From the NCBI GenBank assembly GCA_032871835.1, contig CM065297.1, positions 19,198,098 through 19,262,097 on the forward strand: a DNA stretch of 64,000 bases, read 5' to 3'. Source of the DNA: Dipteronia dyeriana (lineage: Eukaryota; Streptophyta; Magnoliopsida; Sapindales; Sapindaceae). Made by a program: the position numbers and the translations under genes. The notes below the pieces were generated by a model, which worked only from the letters and a program-made list of their open reading frames with translations, made no database searches and was not told where the DNA came from. Every line of letters starts with the position of its first letter. Position 1 is the first letter of the stretch. Shown piece by piece: positions 1 to 10,765 of this stretch.

Positions 1-26
1 ATATATATATATATATATATATATAT
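1..26. repeat. (AT)n microsatellite at window edge
   Basis: Pure AT dinucleotide run at the left edge of the window; its true length is unknown because it is cut by the edge. Confidence 0.9.
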
Positions 27-336
27 GTATCATTTCAATCTTCGTATCGCTCAAATATGATAACTAATCATCAGATGAATATTAATCTGTTATCTGGTAT
101 ATCAAAAGTTTACAAGATTTTATAAGTTGCTATCTCATAAACCTCGACCGGTTGATTGTTCATGAAGAACAATCAGAGTAAAGAGCAATAAATAAATCAT
201 CTGATGCATATCATAAGCTTGTGAGCTTTTTTTGAAAGGTATTGTTATCGGATCCAAAGATAAACTAAACTCGAGTTATAAATAAATTCACTTTCTCTAA
301 ATCAACTCTATAAAAGTCTGATATATCTAAAGAGAC

Positions 337-515
337 ACAAGTCTATGAAATGACTAAATCCATTGAAATGGAAGAAATCTAACAGAGATACAAGAATATA
401 GAAATTGAGTGAAATTCTATAAATTATACAAGTCTATAAAATGACTAAATCCATTAAAATGGAAGCAATCTCAACAGAGATACAAGAATGTAGAAATTGA
501 GAAGATTTCTATAAA
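337..515. repeat. 91-bp tandem duplication
   Basis: Two adjacent copies of about 91 bp, beginning at 337 and 428 and each opening with ACAAGTCTAT, with a handful of differences. It lies just upstream of the copia pol remnant and may have been part of it. The rest of 27-540 holds nothing I can assign. Confidence 0.7.
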
Positions 516-539
516 TCATATGGGAGAAATGTGGAATCA

Positions 540-1430
540 TAAGGAAACAATCATTGATGATGTATTTTTATACACAGTAGCGCTACTGAATTTATAAATG
601 AGAATTATGATTAACATATTATCAATGATTTGTAGATAAATGATTGATTGACCTAAATGAAAAGAAGCAATTCAAGAAGAATTGACTTCATAAGCCAAAA
701 CATAAAGAATTTAGACCAGTAGTATTTCAAACACCTGGAGATGTCAAACTAATTGGATACTAATGGGTCTTTATACGGAAATGTAATGAGAAAAATGAGA
801 TCGTGAGATATAAGGCACGACTCATAGTACAAGATTTCTCACAAAAACTTGGTATTCACTACTGATGAATGCGATTACGTTCTGAATTTTTAATAAATTT
901 GGATGACTTTGAAAGGCTTGAAATACGTCTGCTAGGCGCAGTAATCATTTATCTATACGATTCACTCAATGCAGATATTTATAATCCATGAAGGATTTAA
1001 AATGCTATAAACATATAAATCGTGATCTCGTAATTTGTATTTGATGAACATACAAAAATCCTTATATGGATTAAAAACAATATGAATAGATTTAGTATAA
1101 CAGTCTCAGTTAATATTCGATAAGATAAGGATATAATAAATCATATTATATGCTCATGTGTCTTCATAAAGAAATGAGAAAGAAAATACCGTCTCGACCT
1201 GAAGACCGAGCATAGATCAAATGGAATGTTTGTCTATCAATCAAAATATATTGAAAAGATTCTGAAAGATTCCATACGGATATTACATCATAAAGCAATT
1301 CTTTACTTATAATCTCTCCAATCATTTATGATGTTATTTCATGAAATAAACATCTATATACATCAGCTTAACAATCAAGATGATTGCTTCAAAATAATTT
1401 TTATCAGGAGGAGTGTTCCATCAAGTGGAG
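540..1430 (+). pseudogene. Ty1/copia pol (reverse transcriptase) remnant
   Basis: Conceptual translation in shifting plus-strand frames gives recognisable Ty1/copia reverse transcriptase blocks. Around 640-840 a DWxKW-like start is followed by NEKNEIVRYKARL and a QDFSQ block, the equivalent of the usual VAQGFSQ. Around 1,045-1,085 there is KSLYGLK, and around 1,215-1,260 the usual 'GIFVHQS-YIEKVLKRF' region is degraded. Stop codons and frameshifts occur every few dozen codons, and the YVDD catalytic box is not preserved. No complete gag or integrase is visible upstream. This is a dead fragment of a copia element, probably joined to the LTR-like sequence that follows. Confidence 0.75.
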
Positions 1431-2110
1431 CATATCAAATGAAGTATATTAATTATATTGGGGTATATGTATATTGTACTCTTTTTCCTTCTAATCAGGT
1501 TTGTGTCCCATTGAGATTTTTTGATAAGGTTTTAATGAGGTAAATTCTTTAAGGACACCCAAAAATCCTTTGATCGATAAAGACCATCAGAAATATTATA
1601 TTAATCCAGTTGATCATTGTATATATATTTTCTTGATCAAAAAGATAATTGTAAATATTACTTTGATCTTGCTAGTCATCGTATAAATGTTACATTGATC
1701 CAGAAGATCATCATAAATTTTGATCTGTCAGATCAACGGATATCATCGCTATGGTTTTTATCCCACTGGGTTTTTCCTAACAAAGTATAAATGTGAGAAA
1801 TGTTTTGAAGAAAACATTAACTAAGGACATATTTGCATTGTATTATTTTTCCCTTCGATCAAGTTTTGTTCCACTGGGTTCCTGACTAGATTTTTAAAGA
1901 GACAATCAAGAGGAGCTAAGTTCTGAACAGATATATGTGTACTATAATCTTTTTCCTTTCGATCAGGTTTTGTCCCACTGGGATTTCCTAACAAGGTTTT
2001 TAATGGGATAGTTTTGTGAAGGTCTAACATCACAATATCCAGAAGATTATTGTATATATTTTACCAAGGTTTTTATCTCGTTGGGTTTTTTCCTAAAAAA
2101 TTAAATAAAA
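1430..2110 (+). repeat. copia LTR-like sequence with repeated motif
   Basis: A segment built round a recurring block of the type CTTTTTCCTTC..ATCAGGTTTTGTCCCACTGGG..TTTTTAATG. Recognisable copies lie near 1,480-1,545, 1,845-1,905 and 1,950-2,010, with partial ones near 1,755-1,780 and 2,068-2,092. Blocks containing GATCAT also recur between 1,600 and 1,740. This pyrimidine-rich 'CCCACTGGG...AAGGTTTTTAATGAGG' arrangement is familiar from LTRs of plant Ty1/copia elements, and its position directly after pol remnants agrees. No clean LTR boundary or target-site duplication could be found. Confidence 0.5.
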
Positions 2111-3234
2111 GTGGTGAAAATCCAATGGAGAGTATTGTGAATAGTGTGGATTTACATCAATTATATCCACCACTTAAAACACCAATCCACTTGATAGAGC
2201 TCAACTTGGCCACCGCTACAACACATACCCACTTGATAAACTCTCATCATCATCTCTTAAGCAAGTGCAAGTAGAGTGGCCTACTCTGCCGTATCTTCTT
2301 TGTTAAGCAATTGACTTTTCAACTGCCTATACATATGTTCTCATTTCATTTGTAAGTTTTTTGGTTGATCCAGTTGATGCTTTCTCACATTAATACAAAA
2401 GCTATTCTCTCTTCGTCTCTCGTCTCTCTCCTTCGTCTCACTCTCATTTCTCATGCTTTATTTATTACTCTCATCTCTCTTTTCTTTTATTATTTCAATT
2501 ATTTACAACAAAATTCAATCATTTTTAAATAAATTCAGCCCCCTAAACATAAACGGCAAAATATAAGTGCTCAAAAATTGTATTATGTTTTGTCATCATG
2601 TTAAAATAAAAAATGGAAGAGGTGTAAAGCTACAATAGGGTTTATATACATATATTCTTTATTTTTATTTATAACAACTTAGTTTAAATATATTTTTTAA
2701 AGAAAGATAAAAATAAATAATAAGAACATAAAATTATATTTTAAGTGAAACAGATATGGGTGAGAAGTATAAAATCAGTCTCCTCCCCAAAATCATTACG
2801 GGTTTCACTATTTATTTATATTCCTACAAAATTAAAACCAATCTCCATCCCGTAAGTATAGGTCTTGTAGGTGGGGTCTATATCCTTGTTGGTTATTTTG
2901 ACATCCCTAAACGGAGAGAGTGCAACTTCTATCACCTATTTTTCAGAGGTTTATGGCCTCCTTCCATTAAAATGAATGGGTCAAGTCAAAGTCTAAGGAG
3001 GTATCGTCGCCTCTTTTTAGGTTCAATTTAGGTTAGGGTTACGTTTGATGAAATTAGAATAGTTTATTTTATTTTATGAATACGGGTATTTAGTTATACC
3101 ATATTCTTACGATATGAGATTGATCTGATAGTAAATCATTCATACTTGCACAATGAGATTACGGGTTTGAATCACCTCCTTAAAAAACCTCAAATTTATG
3201 TAAAAGTATAATACTTAAAAAAAATATAATGTTA
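2111..3234. other. intergenic, no gene seen
   Basis: AT-rich DNA with a CT-rich stretch at about 2,400-2,470 (CTCTCGTCTCTCTCC-like) that may be the tail of the copia LTR. The short ORFs here, including a 91-codon one at 2,756-3,031, show no family resemblance or codon pattern that would support a gene. Confidence 0.5.
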
Positions 3235-3244
3235 TTTTAAAAAA

Positions 3245-3390
3245 TGGTTAATATCATTTGGGTCCCTGTGTTATGTTGAAAGATCAATTATTTAAACGAG
3301 TTTATCTTTTCAACAAAGTTTTCACTGACTTTTGAAAAATATATCAAATAGGTCATTCTGACTTTTTTTAATGGTCAAACATGATAGAAT
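3245..3390 (+). repeat. left TIR of the Mutator-like element
   Basis: About 145 bp, pairing with 5,090-5,230 on the opposite strand at roughly three quarters identity by eye. The outermost GGGTCCCTGTGTTATG is the best conserved block, and homology fades after the TGGTCAAAC block. Confidence 0.75.
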
Positions 3391-3659
3391 ATATAAATTG
3401 TCCAATTTACCCTTAACTTTAATTAATATTAAACCTATTAACATAAATTTAAAAAACATTTAAAAGTATAAACATGAAATTCAGAACATCTCAAATAAAT
3501 AAATATTTATATATTGTATGTAACTAGAAATTAAAAAAAAACACAAGAAAAAAAAAACAAAAAATAAGAACCGATATATTTTTAAGAAAAGACAAAAATG
3601 AGTTGTTTTAAAACAAAAAATTAGGCAGAGACCCAATCTCATCTCCATTATTCATAAAC

Positions 3660-4740
3660 AGTTGTTACCTTCATCTCTATGTTAACTTCCATTCTCACAT
3701 TTAAAGCTTCAAAATGAAACTTTGCCCAGAAAATAAAAGTTCCTCAATTCATTCAGCTTAAAAGGAAATTAGTGGAAAAAAAAATGTCTAGATTTTGTGT
3801 ATCCTTAAAAGGAAAAAGTGTGCTCAGCTGTCTGGATTTCATCTCCATCCGCTACATCCACATTTGCCATAAAACCCACTTCACAAATCACCGAAAATTT
3901 CATTCTCTTAAACCTCATCTTGCAAAAACCCTCATTTTCATCGGAACCCACACTCTCAATTTCATGCGTACTCACAAAACCCTCACCCTAAGTCCTTTCG
4001 GACCCTTGTCACCACAATTGAATCTGATTTCTAGATGATGTTGAATCTGGATTTAGGTCTGGCTTGGATTTGATTTTTGTTTGATACTTTGATGGTGATG
4101 AATCTGGATTTGGGCTTGATGAGGATGAATCTAGATGATGATAATGGTTTGGCTTCTTATCTGGTTCTCATTTCTCCATTTTCTTTTCTGATGTTGTTTT
4201 CTTCACCGTTCACTAATTTCGCTTCGATTTTGGGTATGGTGGTAGTGCCAATTTTGTGTTTGGTTTTTAATGATGGTTTGACCGGTTTAGATTCGGGTTT
4301 GGTGGTGGTTTGACTGGTGGAATTTGTCAATTTTGTGTTGGATTTTGGTGGTGGTTTGACTGGTGCGATTTTAGGTTTCGTGATGGTTCGATTTCGTCGA
4401 TTTCGTGTTCTAGGTTTGGTGGTGCTTAACTGGGTTTTGGTCGATTTCATGTTTGGGTTTAAAGATCTTGATAGATGTTGATGTGATTTCATTAATGGGT
4501 GTTCTTAGTGTTGGTGTGTAGTGATGATGGTTTCTGGTTTCTACCTGGGTTTCTGGGTGGGTGTTCTTGTTGTTGTTTTCATTTCAGGGTGTGGGTGTAT
4601 ATTGTTGTATTGTATTTTGGTGTTGATGATAATATTGTTGTTTATGTGTTTGGTGTCGATGATAATAACCCATTTTTTCTTCCAGATATTCTAATTTTTT
4701 CTTTTCAAGATTTGTTCCAAAAAAAAAATAGTTGAAAGTT
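3660..4740. other. interior of Mutator-like element, possible captured host DNA
   Basis: The segment changes abruptly from CA/CT-rich (3,830-4,020, AAACCCTCAC-type) to strongly GT-rich (4,040-4,660, TTTGGTGGTGGTTTG-type). It has two long overlapping ORFs: 4,077-4,313 plus, and 4,157-4,492 minus (111 codons, rich in K, T, N and P). Their amino-acid composition simply reflects the skewed bases, with no domain, so I do not call a gene. Mutator-like elements often carry pieces of host genes; whether this is one cannot be decided without a homology search. Confidence 0.3.
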
Positions 4741-4862
4741 ATTTACTTTAATTTTTTTCTTGAACATGTGTTTGATTTATTTTAAAGTTTTTTCTATATT
4801 TTTTATAATTTATATAAATATTAATAAATATATATTTATTTTGTGATATATAAATTGTTTCC

Positions 4863-4867
<5 letters not shown>

Positions 4868-4917
<50 letters not shown>

Positions 4918-4956
4918 TTATTTATTTATTTATTTTGTGATATATAAATTGTTTCC

Positions 4957-5015
<59 letters not shown>
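4868..5015. repeat. paired (AT)n microsatellites with duplicated flank
   Basis: Two AT runs (about 4,868-4,912 and 4,960-5,014) separated by a TTTA run and a repeated block, TTGTGATATATAAATTGTTT, that precedes each AT run (4,839 and 4,936). This looks like slippage or unequal exchange duplicating block plus microsatellite. Confidence 0.8.
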
Positions 5016-5020
<5 letters not shown>

Positions 5021-5089
5021 ATTTTTTTATTTTTATTTTAATGACACATGACATGTTCTTGGTTTAAAAATACAAATATCCCTGTAAAT

Positions 5090-5230
5090 ATTAAGTTTGA
5101 CTAACTACCGACTAACAAATGGATCCATTTGATATACTTTTCAAAAGTCAGGGAAAATTTTGCTAAAAAAACAAACTCGTTAAAATAATTGATATTTTAG
5201 CATAACATAGGAACCCAGATAATATTCCCC
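5090..5230 (-). repeat. right TIR of the Mutator-like element
   Basis: Inverted counterpart of 3,245-3,390, followed immediately by the TTTTAAAAAA target-site copy at 5,231-5,240. Confidence 0.75.
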
Positions 5231-6246
5231 TTTTAAAAAAATTATGTCAACTTAATAATTAAGTGAAAATTCGTAAGATTTGACATCTTCTAATTTAAGA
5301 CAAATTCAACCTAATTTAAGTTAAAAAAGAAAAAAGAAAACAAACAAACGATCCTAACCCAATTAATTCAAATACTTAATTCAATTAAGACTTTGGATGT
5401 CAATTAAGATGATTATTGACTTAGGTCCCGTTTGATTTTTTGTCTGATGACTGAACAGTGCTGAATGTTACTGAAGACTGAATAGTGACTGAAAACTGAA
5501 AAACATATTTGTTTTTTTCACTGAAAACTGAATATAAGTGATTAGTTGTTTGTTTTTTTAAGTTATAAATATCTGAAAATAAATATTTTTACATCTATAC
5601 CCTTCTAACTATTATTTGTTATATATTTACATTTTAATATATTAAGGACAACTCTAACATGTAAATTAATTCTAAAATAAACTTATTTAGTTATTAAAAA
5701 TATTTCATACATTATTCCATTTGTTGAATTACATTAAAAATGAACATAATATTTGATGGTGATACATTCTAAAATTCTCAAGAAATATTAATAAAAATAA
5801 AAAATCAAATACTACTTGATTTTGATCCAAATAGCCATGTATATATATATATATAACATTTTTTCTTCCCAAAATTTACATCTCAAAACCAAAAAAAAAA
5901 AAAAAACTCAAAACAAATTCATCATGAAAACCATTCTCCAATTAATTTTTAGAACAAGTAAAAAAGATGTACTCAAACTGTAATATAAAATTAATAAAAA
6001 TAATTATCAAAATATGGAAACAAGAAAGAGTTCTTACCGGAATATGCTAGGAAAACCAGTCACCAATTGTTTTTGTTTTGAAGAAGTTAGGTTTTTTGAT
6101 GTTAAAGTTCTTTACATTGATAAGGAAAAAAAAGTATTAATATGATTAGGGCTTTAACAAAAACAGAATTGGAAATATACAAAAATAGTGAGGATAGTTT
6201 TGGACGTAAAAGTTTGTAATTAATTCTACTGGATTTGTGTTAAGTG

Positions 6247-6986
6247 TGTTGACATTGATTTCTGGATTGTATCAGAAAAGCCAACAATGATTGGATTTCG
6301 GCTATCAATTCAAAGAGAAAGAGATTAGAGAGGATAATGAAGACACAAATTTTACGTGGTAAAACTCTGATTGTCGGAGAAACATCCACGGGTGGTTGAA
6401 TGATCAACCAAGCCAAAATCCACTATGAAAATATGATTGTCTTCTTTCCTGTTTTAGAGTCCTTGTATTGAGAGTGAATGGGACTCTAGCAATGTAGACC
6501 GATTATGACTTATTTCTTTATAGGAGCACTCTTTTTGAAGAAATAAAGTTGTTGCCTGATTGGGAATTTTTCCTATTTAATATTCTATTTCTATTTGGTC
6601 TCCTTTTTGATATGGATATCTCCGTGTATCCTTGTGACTTGATCCATGTGAGCTACGCACTGGGGCTTGTATTTGATTTTCGTCATGTTTGTCCCGAGTA
6701 AGAGTAATACTTGCTGGTCCCGAGTAACGCCATTTGATTCCGAGTAACATCATTTGAGCCCGAGTAAATGCGTCATTTAACCAGCCCCGAGTGTCGTTAA
6801 CTGATCCCGAGTAATATATAAAGTTGACAGATCCTTAGTAGGTTTTATTCAACATCTACTTACTCGAGTTCTCTCTTCTTCGGCAATGTCTTGTGGGATA
6901 TTTTCTGAATGCCTATTCGGACATCCACCTGGCCATTTATCCTCTTTGTTGATGACGTGTTCATGCAATAAAATTCACACATGACA
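6247..6986 (-). repeat. Tat-1 3' LTR (TATA-less through a deletion)
   Basis: A 740-bp copy of the 16,471-17,384 LTR. It lacks about 174 bp, corresponding to roughly 16,664-16,837 of the other copy, with a short TGA-type microhomology at the junction near 6,437. The missing part includes the TATAAATA box. It contains the CCGAGTAA-motif cluster (about 6,695-6,850). Confidence 0.9.
6695..6850. promoter_or_regulatory. cluster of CCCGAGTAA motifs in the Tat-1 LTR
   Basis: Six or seven copies of (C)CCGAGTAA or close variants, about 20-30 bp apart. The same cluster recurs in the other Tat-1 LTR (about 17,090-17,240) and, as TACTCGGG on the opposite strand, in both Tat-3 LTRs (about 46,250-46,370 and 54,310-54,440). 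In element sense it lies upstream of the TATA box, so it is in U3. A binding-site array is plausible but unproven. Confidence 0.5.
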
Positions 6987-7002
6987 ATACCCCCTTAAAA
7001 TA
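6987..7002 (-). promoter_or_regulatory. Tat-1 polypurine tract
   Basis: Directly inside the 3' LTR, the minus strand reads TTTTAAGGGGGTAT and then the LTR's TGTCATGTG. A purine run (AAGGGGG) abutting the 3' LTR is the plus-strand primer site of LTR retrotransposons. The same tract precedes the Tat-3 3' LTR. Confidence 0.75.
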
Positions 7003-7501
7003 TTTTTGCTGAACAAGGTCTCTTCGGGCAAAAGTATTTTAATTATTTTAATTATTTTAATTATTTTTCAATATCTTTTCAGTACCCGAGTAAATATCTT
7101 GTCATAATGACGTGTCTTAATGATGACCTTGCAAATTCGATTTGTCTCTTTATACAAGATCTTTAATGACGGTGACATTTTGAAGTTCTGACGGCGAAAG
7201 CTAGTTCTCTCTTTGACACGTGCCATTTCCCTCTTCGTTTTTCGATATCATTTATGAGAAACGACTTACACGTTTCCCCGTGCATCGCCTACGTAATCAA
7301 TCCTCATCATTATTTCTTTCCCGCCTTGCGATCCTAGGGTTTTGTGTTATTATTTCTTTAAATTCTTCGCTGAGAGACATTGTTGGTTTATTCTCAATGA
7401 TTTTCAGCAGAAAAATTTCTTTAAACCCAGATTTCTTTACACAGAAGTTCGCGATTCTCCATTGAAGATCTTGTATCAAACTTAATTCAAGGTTAGTTTT
7501 A

Positions 7502-9840
7502 ATGGAGCCATCTTCCCGTCATCATCTTTATAATGTCGCACTTGATGAATTAGAATGTAGGGATTTCCAGTTAGTTTCTTGCATTAGAAGATTACTGGGG
7601 GAAATCCCTGCTGATGAATCTCAATTTTTAGAGGTTGATGTTTCTGGGCTTCACCCTGACGTCACGTTTAGCCCTGTATCGAGTTCTTCATATAGTTCTG
7701 ATTCTGATATTTCTGATCACAGGATACCTTTTCGAAGGATGGGAAAACATCAAAAAAGAAGTGAAGTCCGTAAGCACAACTCAGGCGATATTCTGATCAG
7801 GGAGTAGACTTTCAACGAGAACGATGTTGAAGAGGCATCCAGAACATCTAGTATTTCCTTCTCTGCTGCTTGCCTGAGTGAGTTTAATACTGAGCCGAAT
7901 GTAGTCGGGGCAAACGAGATAGAAAAGTATCGCTCCCGATTCGATCTGCCCGACTCAGTCACTTTGATTCCAGCGGGTGATAGAGCTGTATGGAATCCTC
8001 CCCCGGGTATGGTGGGGATCTACGGATCCATGCTCTGCTGCGGCGTCATTATTCACACTTGGGAGAAGAGAAGCAAGACTTATCTTTTTGTTGAGTCCAA
8101 GACGATTGAGTTCGGTTTCTTCGAAAAGATTTCGGGCTACCGCAGGCTATGTAAGTGATTTTTGTAATCTTTACCTTTTATTACAATTCTTGTTTTTTAT
8201 TCTGAAGTGGTTCCATTTTTTTTAAGTGTATGATACAGACGTTGTCTACAATCTTCAGGCTCGCCAAGTGAAGTCAATTATTCAGGCGAGTCAGACAGAG
8301 GCTTCTCGTTAGAGCAATGAAGGCATTGCCCTGCCTGAATCTGACGAGGAAACTGACGCCGTCGAAGAGCAAATTCCAGAAATATGTCCCCGAGGACATC
8401 GTTCGACCGACCGCAGGGGAGTCTAGTGGTCCGAGTGGCCTAACGAATCATACCCATCTGCCCAATGACGAGGAGAGCCAAAGCAAGGGTCTGGGTGAGG
8501 AGCCTGTTGAACGGTCGGAGGCTGGTGATTGAGGTAATACCTCCATGGGAAGAGTACCTGTGGATCCTGAATTCTTTGAGTCCATCCAGGATGATACTCA
8601 GGAAGATCTGAGGTCCCTCGGGTGGTCTCATTCATTGACTCCAGCGATGAAGATGATGTGGAGGAGATTCCCCTTAGCGTTGATGCTGGAGCGTCACGGA
8701 TGCGGTGGCTTTAGAGCCGAACAAAGGTTCCCCTACCCCCGAGGTTGGAAATCTAGGGGCTAAATCCTCAGGGGTTCCTTTATCTCCTTCTCCCCAGGAT
8801 ATGCTGCGGGAGATGTCATCTGGTCGGGTTTTTATTGGAAACGACCGTTAGAGATGTTTCCGAGATGGCTCTCTGACTGACCGTCTTCAGAATTTTTTCA
8901 ACAGTGCATCTTATGTAAGTTACCGTTTTCTTTAATTGTTTTGCTTGTTTGCCCGATTTAGATTTTTAATTAAACCTTTTTGTAGATGGTGGCCGAATTC
9001 GCTGAGCTAGTTCAGACACAACAACATCAAGCTGATCGAATAAGGCGTCTGGAAGCTCAGCTAAAGGAAAATGAGGATCGACGTGCTCGGGTCGAAATGG
9101 CTTATCAGCAAGAGGTTGGTTCTGTATAAGTTTTTACCGACCACTGTCTAGCAAAGCAGATACAGGCCGATGTGAAGGCTTCTTCTGCAGAAGAGAAAGC
9201 AACATCACTTCAGGACTTATTGTCTTCTGCCCAAGAATCAATGCTCAAGGCCGAGCAGAAAGCGGAGCATTCTATGTCGGCATATGAGCAGAAAGTTAAA
9301 GGTCTGTAGCGTCAAGCATTGACAATCAAATCCTTATCCCAAGAGGCCAGGCTGGAGCTTGAAGTACAATGGGTGGATCGTTTCAAAAGATCCCCCGCCT
9401 ATGATGCTCTTCTCCTTCGGGAGTTTCAACGGGGGCTGGTTTCAACTGGCGAATTCTTTAAAGTCAAGAATCAGGCAACTGAGAAGGCCCGAACCAATTG
9501 GGAGCTGTCAATCAAACATCATGTGGATCGGTCCTTTGAGTCTCTTCAAACTCAGATGAAGGAATTGAGAGCTTACTACCGTAGCCGAGGCAAAGAGCCT
9601 CATCCTATGCATTTAAAGATTCCATCCGAACACTCCCTTTCGACCTTCTATGCCACTCAAGAGTCGGTCGTGAAGGGTGTGGAGCCTGATGTCGAGCTGA
9701 TTCCAGGAGAGGATTACAGCCAATGGATGGATGACTCATTCAACACAATTGCTTGGACTTCTAATGAAAGTCATCTCCGTGAATACGAAATGGTGCCAGA
9801 CCCGAGTATTGGCAAGGGCTTCAAATCCTCACAATCCTGA
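7502..9840 (+). pseudogene. Tat-1 antisense accessory ORF (aORF), degenerate
   Basis: A gene-like ORF running opposite to gag-pol. From ATG 7,502 the translation starts MEPSSRHHLYNVALDELE. Near 7,940-8,040 it gives LPDSVTLIPAGDRAVWNPP and GMVGIYGS, resembling the start of the domain Pfam calls a putative gypsy-type transposon domain (PF04195). Canonical introns are visible at about 8,151-8,238 (GTAAGT...ACAG) and 8,915-8,985 (GTAAGT...GTAG|ATGG). The last part (8,986-9,840) is coiled-coil-like (QTQQHQADRIRRLEAQL) and ends DPSIGKGFKSSQS before TGA. In-frame stops occur at about 7,805, 9,127 and 9,307. A closely similar 3' half is in Tat-3. The function of such ORFs is unknown. Confidence 0.75.
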
Positions 9841-9986
9841 TTTTTGTAGATAGGATTTTTGTAGACTTTTTAATTCTTTGTAAAGAATACTGTAATAATT
9901 CTTTTGAAAGATTAATAAAATTCTGAGTAGCTTTTCTGAATCTGGTGTTTTGATTCTATTACTCGCGATATTTCTTTAACTTGACT

Positions 9987-10222
9987 GGTTGCTGAGTATC
10001 TTATTTAACCCACTATTTTTGATGTTCGCGTACTTAACCGAATATCTTATTAAACCAGTTGCCACCCGAATAATGCCAAGTATCTTATTAAACTGGCTAA
10101 CTCTGACGTTTGGGTAATTTCACAGAGTATCTTATTAAACTGGTTGCCACCCGAATAATGCCAAGTATCTTATTAAACTGGCTCTTGTAATCTTTATGCC
10201 AAGTATCTTATTAAATTGGCTA
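9987..10222. repeat. Tat-1 3' tandem repeats
   Basis: Seven imperfect copies of AGTATCTTATTAAACTGG, alternating with TTGCCACCCGAATAATGCCA-type spacers. They sit between the converging 3' ends of the antisense ORF and pol. Tat-3 has a related array at 52,417-52,612. Confidence 0.85.
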
Positions 10223-10765
10223 ATATTATTAACCGTGTCATCTTAAAACAGACAAGTTTATACTTGTGTTTCATACACGGTTGCTACCCGAACATTACAT
10301 CATGGCTCACCATAATCATACGTTCGAGTCCTTACACATTACCAAGGACGTCTCCCCAGTTTTTATGTGCAAGCCGAATCGTTAAGCTTTTTGAATTGCT
10401 TAACATATCTATGCATTTCACCGGAATTTTTCATGATAGCATCCCAAGCTGGTGCATCAGGTTTGCCTTTTTGCGAAGGTCATTTGACCTTGCTCGGCTG
10501 GCATGCTCCTTCAAGCTTCTCCGCCCATTCGGGATTTAATAGTCCCGAGTATTCTATTTGCGTGTTCTTATTATCATGCTTATCTTCCATATGTTCTTAT
10601 TATCATATGATTTATTTTGGAAATCCCGAGTTCGATGCTTTTCTTTCGAAAATCCCGAGTTTGATTTTTTATTCATAGCTGCAAAATCAATAAAGTTTTA
10701 AATTCTACAGCTAATATTTATCTTAACTAAAATTGTCCTGACTAGAAAAAAGAACAAAAAATAAT

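Larger units (their letters stand above)
3245..5230. mobile_element. non-autonomous Mutator-like element (long TIRs)
   Basis: A 1,986-bp element bounded by inverted repeats of about 145 bp. The left arm starts TGGTTAATATCATTTGGGTC and the right arm, read on the minus strand, starts GGGGAATATTATCTGGGTTC. The arms then share ATGTTATG, ATCAATTAT, ACGAGTTT, TGACTTTTGAAAA and TATATCAAAT in the same order. It is flanked by TTTTAAAAAA at 3,235-3,244 and 5,231-5,240, consistent with the 9-10 bp duplication typical of Mutator-like elements. No transposase is encoded. The interior has CT/CA-rich DNA, GT-rich DNA and two AT microsatellites. Confidence 0.8.

Noticed and set aside
2756..3031. 91-codon plus-strand ORF
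   Set aside because: No family resemblance, no promoter or codon signal, embedded in AT-rich intergenic DNA.
4077..4492. Overlapping 78- and 111-codon ORFs inside the Mutator-like element
   Set aside because: Composition mirrors the GT/CA skew of the DNA, with no motif; kept only as part of the element interior.
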